Shown here one piece after another: positions 57,532-64,000 of a stretch of 64,000 nucleotides of DNA. The notes under the pieces were generated by a model. The model did no database searches. It saw nothing but the letters and a program-made list of their open reading frames with translations, and was not told the DNA's origin. Source of the stretch: Cycas panzhihuaensis (lineage: Eukaryota > Cycadophyta); contig CM041465.1 of the NCBI GenBank assembly GCA_023213395.1, positions 220,417,741 to 220,481,740 of the forward strand, read 5' to 3'. A program made the translations under genes and the position numbers. The stretch's first letter is position 1. Each line of letters starts with the position of its first letter.

Positions 57532-60102
57532 TGGACACGCTGCTACGGGATAACTACCTAACTGATAGGTGTAACGGTGAGTGAGTGGTGGAATGATAGA
57601 AGGTGGGACCTAAAAGGTGGGTAACTACCACGCAGAGCACCCTGTGCATCGGAGCGCGAGTTCGGGATCTGCAATGGAGTATGGCTACTACCGGGTGACC
57701 CTTCACCGCTTCGAATAAGGGGTGAAGGTGCGTAGGGAAAACCTGGGTTGACCTGGGAATAGGACCCTCCCACCCTTGGGTGGCCTAAAGGGGGGACGAG
57801 AAGACCTAATGGAGACAGGCCAAGAGAAATCCTACACAACCTAACTGGGTACACGAGTGATGCGGGAAGCAAGGCACTCGTGTGGTTAAGGAGAGAGGAG
57901 GAAAGGTAGGGGAAAGGAGGACTCCTACGATCTTTCCTACGAATGATAAAGATGCATGGAACAAGACAAATGAATCGCAAATAAGTACCCAACCAAATTT
58001 TCCCTTTTATCCTTCAGTGTACTAATTACTACGAAAGAAATAAAAGGAAAAGAAAGGGTAGCGGAGGAGAACGAAACGTGCACCTGGAGCGAAGGCGTGC
58101 GAGACGAAGTAACCTTCTCGAGGAGCGCCCAACCACTCCGCGCGACGTACTGGATGCGAGATATTGCGGCGGATGAAGAGGGGGCTTCCTTACCTTCCCC
58201 GGAAAATCAAATGCGATGCCAAGAAAGAAAGGAAGCGCTAACTAAGAAATGGCGTAGCATGAAAACATAACGCATATGAAGGTGCTTACTGGTAGCTAGG
58301 CCCACGGGCGATGCACTCCACGCTTCCCAAGTACCTGCAAGCAATAGCAGTCTCTTTCTCTTCCCGAAGGAAGAGCACTAACATGCAACATAAAAACTCT
58401 AACAATATATGCCTAAATAACATAAACGAGAATTTGAATATACATGCGTTAGTGCTAATCCAACAATGAAAGTGTCAAAAGAAAGTGACCAAAGTGAAAG
58501 TAAATGATTGGGTAAGCCTCAGAGTGGCCTACCTCCCGCAAATGATGCCCAAACCTCTCCCCAAGAGCCACGAGGCAGCGAGGAGAAAGTCAAGAGCAAG
58601 GGCTGGAAAATGGCAGCAAAAAGGGGCAAAGAGAGGCCCAAGGGTACCCACGGCGAACCGGGATGCTATGGAGAGAAAACCGGGTGACCCGAGGAAGAAA
58701 GATGGAGCAAGAAACCAGCGGTTGGGACTTATGAGTGATGCCCAAACCTGAGCAAAAGGCCCCAAATCAGCACTGCAACTTGTGACAGCGCTGGTTTGGA
58801 CAACCAAAGGGAGCCTTCAAACCCTTGTTTGCAAGCCAAGGGCAACACAGGGCGAGAGGGAGGTTTTGGGGGGCTAAGAGCTGCCTAGGGAGCGTGGAAG
58901 GTGGTACAGAATCCACCCAGCTCCTCTCCAAAACCTATGCAACCCCTCCACACCGCCTTGGGACAAAGAACGCAGGAGCGCAGGGAGAGTGGTATAACAG
59001 CCCCCAAAAGGGAGGACAACCAACTCCCAAGCAACAAGTAAGAGCAAATAAGCTAAAGCATGAATATCACGAGAAAACAAGCATAAAACCAGGAATACCT
59101 GAAGAGAAGAGGCAAGGGATTTGCCTCAGCCAAAGGGCAGCGGAGAGGGACTGATAAATCAGCCCAGATCTGAAGTAGAGCAGGTTTGAAGCCCTGCTAC
59201 AGAGATGTGACAGGAAACACCTGCACTTGGGGCGCCTATGGACTGCCTGGGCAAAGACCAGCTGAAAACCACTTCAAGGAGCCCTCTCCAAGGCATTTGA
59301 GGGGCTAGGAGAATGTCTCGTACGCCAAAGGAGAGTGGCCAGATGAAGAGTGCAGTCCGCTTGATGCAGTGACAGAGAGAAGAGCAGAGCAGGAGAGTGT
59401 TTCCTTGAGAGCAATTCCAAAAGTGAGCAAAAAGATCCTTGAAAATGAGCCAAAAAGGGCTTAAGTACTCAAGCAAAACCCTAAAGCGTGCGATTAGGGC
59501 GCAGCTGGGAGAGAAATAAAGCGCGAGCCACGTGGCAGTTTCGCAATAAATGCGAAATTACCACGGTGAATTTTTAAAAACAACCTGAGACAGTCGTACC
59601 ACGGGGAATTCATGATCATGGATATTCCGGCCAGACCAAAAATCTGGCGGTATGCGCCTAGAGCCAAATATGGGGCCCACCAACCGCCTAGTCAAAGATG
59701 ATGAAAAGGCTAATAGAAAGCTAAAACACCTACCCGGGAGCAAACAAGCCAACAAAACGGGTCCAAAGGAGCAAAAATAGGGCTCAAGTGGGGTGGCATG
59801 TTGACCAAACGATGATGAGTCATCACACGGGCGGAGGTGGCACGAACCTAGTGGATCCTGGAGCGAGGAGGACAGATGCGGGAAGTAATACAGTCACCAG
59901 GGTGCCACACTCGCTGGGAGTGTGCCCCTGCTATAGTCATCATAGGCTAAAATAAGTGTGGACGACTACAAGGTCGCCCACAAAGTCATACACATGCAGA
60001 TACGCAAGCAAACATCCAGTAAAAGAAAGCGATGATAATGCGAGAGACATACCTGCACTTACCTGAGTCGGTGATTCCGTATCCATTCCTGGCTGTGAAA
60101 CA
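57532..60102 (-). repeat. Tat-3 3' LTR
   Basis: About 2.57 kb. The right end ...GGCTGTGAAACA is followed by the conserved TCGCCTTGGCAGAGCC, exactly as in Tat-2. The left end (TGGACACGC at 57532) is set by weak similarity to the Tat-2 LTR start and by where copia-C gag stops; it could be off by a few bases. No conserved gene was recognised in it. Confidence 0.7.
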
Positions 60103-60500
60103 TCGCCTTGGCAGAGCCTCGCCGGAAGCTCGGTGCGATGGCGAATCTTGGCAATACAACCGCCAAGAGTACATGTGTATATAGATATATCAATCAAGAT
60201 CATAACAGTAGGCAAGGGTGCCGGCGAGTGTCGTGGCGAGACGTGTGGATATGAAAGCGACGGTGGAGACAACATAGGGGCTGCCTATGGGCCACCTGGA
60301 AACCGACTGGAAGAATGAGACAGGTGAGGGGGTTGCCCCCACCACAAAGGATGCAAAGGAGCATGCATAACTAAATAAAGAGCAAATAGCGGATACCATA
60401 GTTTTACCTCATTAGTAACCCAGTTTCAGAGGTGCGAACGGATCACAAAGCAAAGTGATAGATGACCTGGGGCTTGGGCGACGGGAAGGCCAGGCAAACC

Positions 60501-60910
60501 TTAAGGAAGGTCAGCAAGAAGGGAGAGGCGGCGCTCAAGGATGGGGCGAACGAGGCTATCTGCCTCAGCGTTGAGGGCCCGAGGGATATGCTGGATATCA
60601 ACAGAAGAAAAGCGGGCCAGGAGGGATCTGGCGGCAGAAGCAAGAGTCCTCAAGTGAGGGCATCGCACCTGGTAGACCTGGGTGAGATGAGACACCACAA
60701 CTTGAGAGTCACAAAGCAAAACAATGGGCCCGTGATGGAAACGGAGAGCGTCAGTGAGGGCTTCAATGACGGCTGCATACTCGGCTTCGTTGTTAGTAGC
60801 CTCTGGGAGGAAGATCCCAGAGCGGAGGAGATCATGTCCAGAAGGGTCATGGAGGATCCATGCAACAAGAAAAGGTCCAGATTACCGCGGCTTCCGACGC
60901 TTGTAAAGAT
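60501..60910 (-). pseudogene. Tat-3 archaeal-type RNase H (first Asp lost)
   Basis: Same domain as in Tat-2. The N-terminal motif reads FTSVGSRGN (near 60880-60910), so the first catalytic Asp is missing, and the frame then shifts by small changes. From about 60815 it is open again: FLPEATNNEAEYAAV (Glu), LLCDSQVVVSHLTQVYQVR (Asp), SVDIQHIPRALNAEADSL (last Asp), ending in TAA at 60501. The Gln codon that is TAG in Tat-2 is CAG here. Confidence 0.8.
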
Positions 60911-61442
60911 GTGTATGACATCGGCGACACAAAATCCAAGCAATCGATGGGTGATGAAAGCAACGCTCAACAAGCAAGCAGAAAATGGCCACGAAGGGTA
61001 GGAGGACCTAGCAATGAGGTAACCCAAGGCGAGAGCAGACAATCCGATCGCCGGCAGGGAGCGGTCGGAGGAGAAAAAAAAAACCCTTGGAGCGCCAAAA
61101 GGTCACCTTAGAAAGCGAAACATGCCCCCGAGTGGGGGGGGCATTCCTTTTGGGGACTCCAAGAGCAAGAAAGGACTGTGGAAATGAGTCCAGGGCGGCG
61201 AAATGAGCCAAACAAGTATAAACTCAGGCAGGCGCGGGAGTAGCACACAAAACGATGCAGAAGGGCCCTAGCAAAAGCGCGATAATGATGCACCATAAAT
61301 GCCCTTGCAGGGGAGAGCATAAAGGGCATCAATATAGCGCAATTGACGCCAGGGCCAGAAGGCAAAGGTAATCGGGGCAACGAGATGGTCACAACGACTG
61401 ACGCGAGACCAAAAAATGCAGGGAGTGCCGTGGGGCCCACTT

Positions 61443-61451
61443 TATATAAGG
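61443..61451 (+). promoter_or_regulatory. TATA box of the antisense gene in Tat-3
   Basis: TATATAAGG, identical to and in the same relative place as 32759-32767 in Tat-2, about 700 bases before the gene's ATG. Confidence 0.65.
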
Positions 61452-61943
61452 AAATCGACGGGAAAATGGATTCATTTTCACTGGGTCTCGTATGAAACCA
61501 AAGCCATTTCCTTACGCAGCGGAGCGCCGCCCAACTTTGGAGGCACACATAGAGAGATCGGACCGTCGGATCGAAAAGCGGGGATAGCCAGCACGACCGA
61601 CCAGACGACATGGCGATAGCGAGACCAGATCTAGTGAGTGGAAATCACTAAACCTGACCCACATCGAAGTTCAAAGTTTATGGCTTTTGTAGTTTTTATA
61701 GTAATTTTTGCATAGTCTTAGTGCCCCTTATGGGCAACGGAAGGCTTCCTGGGATCCAAATCGGACCCAGAAAGAGGCAGGACACAGGCATTAGGGAGCA
61801 CGGTCCGGTGGGTTCTACGGTCCACCAAGAAATTTTTTAGTTTTTGGCGTAAAACCCCTTTAGGGGGTCACCGTCATATCATGCAGTAATGGTCGCGGTG
61901 CCGCGATCATTGCAATGGCCCCACATCGCCATGGGATTCGTAC

Positions 61944-61967
61944 AAGCTTAGCGGTAACGCTAAGTTT
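61944..61967 (+). promoter_or_regulatory. Leader hairpin of the antisense gene (Tat-3)
   Basis: AAGCTTAGCG, loop GTAA, CGCTAAGTTT; counterpart of the Tat-2 hairpin with one G-T pair. Confidence 0.6.
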
Positions 61968-62046
61968 GGCGTGGTACGAAGGCAGCAAGGCAAAAAAATA
62001 GACATGAGGGCCAAAAGAGCCCCAAATCTCAGGCGGAGAGAGATTT

Positions 62047-62068
62047 GAGAGAGAGAGAGAGAGAGAGG
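62047..62068 (+). repeat. GA dinucleotide run
   Basis: Run of about 11 GA units about 80 bp before the antisense-gene ATG; not present in Tat-2. Confidence 0.85.
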
Positions 62069-62149
62069 TAATAATAGCTGACATGAGACTGACTTGAAGT
62101 GTTTTGGTGAATAGTCGCCCTCGCGGTAGATAACCGCGAGAACGTTGGT

Positions 62150-63832
62150 ATGGCTATGCTGAGTTACATGGAGATGATGACTCAGGAGGATAGGGACATG
62201 CTAGAGAGGTGTGGCCTATACAAGGCCCTCAAGACACCTCAAGACACGCCGGACTGCAGGTCAGGCCGGTGGATATAGTGTCCCATTGGGACCTGAGGAG
62301 GCATGTGTTCCACCTACCATGTGTGGGGATGTGATGGTCACGCCGAGGGATATCCCGTGGACATCGGGAGTTCCGAATGGGAGGCCGGTGAGACTCGGGA
62401 CGTTACCCAAAGACCGAGGCAAAGACAGGGAGGCATCTCTGTTCTTCACAGGAGCTGGCAGGTGGGATCAGAGGGGAGCACCCCTCCAGACAGTTCTATT
62501 ATCTGGGATTACTTGAGTGAGGAAGATGATCATATTGTGCATTCTGTTCCAGATTTACCGGAAGAAGAATTATGGAGAGATTCCAGGAGGATGGATGGAT
62601 GCAGTTCGCCACTGCGAAGCCGGCGAGAGGATGGATCGCGTACTCGATAGCGACAAACCTAGTCGCACAGCTGGACACTATCAGGACGTCCGGCAGAGGA
62701 GGACTATCACACTGACACCGTTACGGTGTTGGTATTTCGATCACTTGGCGGCGGCACTGGCCGGGACCTCACCCTATCACGCATCGTGCCCGATGGTCCA
62801 TGATGGCGACTGATCGAGGGGGACAGAGGACAGAGCCCACGTCAGACGATCGGTGGAGGCCACATCACTAGACCTCCTCACCCTCCCAGACTACATAGCT
62901 GAGCCGTACAGGACGGTGAGGTGGGATAGTGACGATGAGGCGGGCGGAGCAGGAGTGCCCGCGGGAGATGACAGCAGTGATGATGGGGATGATGGAGATA
63001 GTGGAGACAGCGGGGCCAGCCCGTCACGACCTGCAGGGGAGGCAGGTCCTTCAGGGACAGCAGGACAGGCAGAGGGTCCATCCGGGGCTGCCGGAGGAGA
63101 GGCAGGCCCATCAGGAGTGCAGGGCGAGGTCAGAGGGCCCGTGACTAGGGCCCGCAGGCTACAGATCGTGATGGGATCCGCAGGGACGAGAGCTGGGGCC
63201 ACCCCCACGAGGAGAGGGACCCAGGCAGAGGAGGTGCCCGAAGACGAGGCACCTGCAGCTGGCGAAGAGCCAGGAGGAGAGGATGCCGCGCGACCGGAGG
63301 ATCAAAGGCCACAAAGCAGTGAGAGCCAACCTTTTCCAAAGTCATTTAGCATCCAGATAGAAGTTTGGTTTGGTTTGATCATGGTATATAGACTGACACA
63401 TGGCGTGTTGCATTGGCAGGTACAGCAGAGATCAGGAGACTGATAGAGGCTGTGGCGAGGGAGATATTCCCTTAGGTGTATGCAGAGGGGCAACCGCCCA
63501 TCCAGGCAGGCGATGAGCCTAGAGCGGCAGGAGCCCACAGAGAGGCGTTCGCCCCGATGGTGAGGGTGAGGGACATATGGGCTGCAGAGTCCCAAGAGCA
63601 TGCCACATCCCAGGGACGACTGCAGCAGGAGAGAGACGACGCGAGGTGCGAGAGGGACGACGCGCGGCGCGAGAGAGACGAGCTGCAAGGACGGGTCCAG
63701 ACTCTAGAGGCTGTGGTGGTGCAAAGTGAGATAGCGAGAGCAGACCCGGATGATAATCGCCACAGGCGTCTCGGGATGACAGAGGAGGTACTCGGGAGAG
63801 CGGATCGTATCCGTGCCGATACGATCAGCTAG
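62150..63832 (+). pseudogene. Plant-mobile-domain-like gene, antisense within Tat-3
   Basis: Counterpart of the Tat-2 gene. From ATG at 62150: MAMLSYMEMM, QEDRDMLERCGLYKALKTP; after a frame change VDIVSHWDLRRHVFHLP and later NGRPVRLGTLP; then LVAQLDTIRTSGRGGLS and YFDHLAAALAG (62660-62765). A long open stretch (62853-63318) gives ATSLDLLTLPDYIAEPYR, an acidic Ser/Asp run (DDSSDDGDDGDSGDS), Gly/Pro/Ser repeats and TRARRLQIVMG. After the intron (63319-63419) come AEIRRLIEAVAREIFP, a TAG where Tat-2 has CAG, VYAEGQPPIQAGDEP, and a heptad-like ERDDARCERDDARRERDELQ coiled coil, ending in TAG at 63830. The mobile-domain half is damaged; the C-terminal half is nearly open. Confidence 0.75.
63319..63419 (+). 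other. Intron of the Tat-3 antisense gene
   Basis: 101 nt, GTGAGAGCC to CATTGGCAG, AT-rich, at the same site as in Tat-2. Similarity to Tat-2 protein resumes immediately after. Confidence 0.65.
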
Positions 63833-64000
63833 TAGCACAGATGGTCTCAAGGTCGAGCCGGAGCAGGACACGGACCCATACGGCAGCGACGACCCCGAGA
63901 CGACCTAGGGATGAGGAGAGCGAGGCAGCCATGAGGCCTGTGAGGAGCCTCGGAGGCATGTGGTCCCCAAGAGAGGGATCACAGAGACCGGGAGATGGCA

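Larger units (their letters stand above)
57532..64000 (-). mobile_element. Tat-3: second GC-rich Tat element (3' part)
   Basis: Reverse element whose 3' LTR, archaeal-type RNase H and antisense mobile-domain-like gene lie in the window; pol, gag and 5' LTR are beyond it. It is the same superfamily as Tat-2 but a different subfamily: LTR ends, polypurine region, RNase H and antisense gene align, with many substitutions. Confidence 0.85.

Noticed and set aside
57558-57992. 144-codon minus-strand frame in the Tat-3 LTR
   Set aside because: Low-complexity Pro/Ser/Leu composition, no conserved counterpart in Tat-2 LTRs.

Overview
This window looks like intergenic nuclear DNA of a plant with a large, repeat-rich genome. 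It holds layer upon layer of LTR retrotransposons of plant lineages (Ty3/gypsy Tat, a gypsy chromovirus, several Ty1/copia), plus one tRNA-derived SINE-like sequence. No single-copy host gene, rRNA, functional tRNA or CRISPR array was recognised. The species cannot be named from the sequence. Old elements are AT-rich and carry many in-frame stops of the CAG/CAA to TAG/TAA type and Cys to Tyr changes, as expected from long-term deamination of methylated cytosine.

Left part (1-21.3 kb): an old forward Tat element (Tat-1, gag and pol recognisable from about 2.7 to 13.6 kb) is split between protease and reverse transcriptase by a reverse, apparently non-coding LTR element (6525-10363). Just after its pol stop it carries a reverse copia element (copia-A, 13678-21296, target duplication TAAAA).

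Middle part (21.3-49.1 kb) is a three-level nest. A forward chromovirus (PBS at 21919) is broken in its protease by a reverse Tork-like copia (copia-B, 24321-45796, duplication TGCCA). Copia-B is broken at the start of its gag by a reverse GC-rich Tat element (Tat-2, 28958-45063, duplication TATAG, LTRs of about 2.5 kb), the youngest complete insertion. The chromovirus resumes at 45802.

Right part (49.1-64 kb): a forward copia (copia-D, from about 49126, same family as copia-A) is interrupted in its integrase by a reverse copia (copia-C, from 53751). Copia-C is interrupted in its gag by a second GC-rich Tat element (Tat-3, from about 57532), which runs off the window.

The most notable content is in Tat-2 and Tat-3. 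Between the pol genes and the 3' LTR both carry (i) a second, archaeal-type RNase H on the element strand and (ii) on the opposite strand a plant-mobile-domain-like gene with its own conserved TATA box, a leader hairpin, an acidic linker, a short AT-rich intron with GT..AG ends and a C-terminal coiled coil. The intron can survive retrotransposition because the element's genomic RNA is antisense to the gene. A second unusual structure is the 6.5-10.4 kb element, whose LTR edge is built from a 34-bp tandem repeat that contains both the LTR terminus and a primer-binding-site-like sequence.
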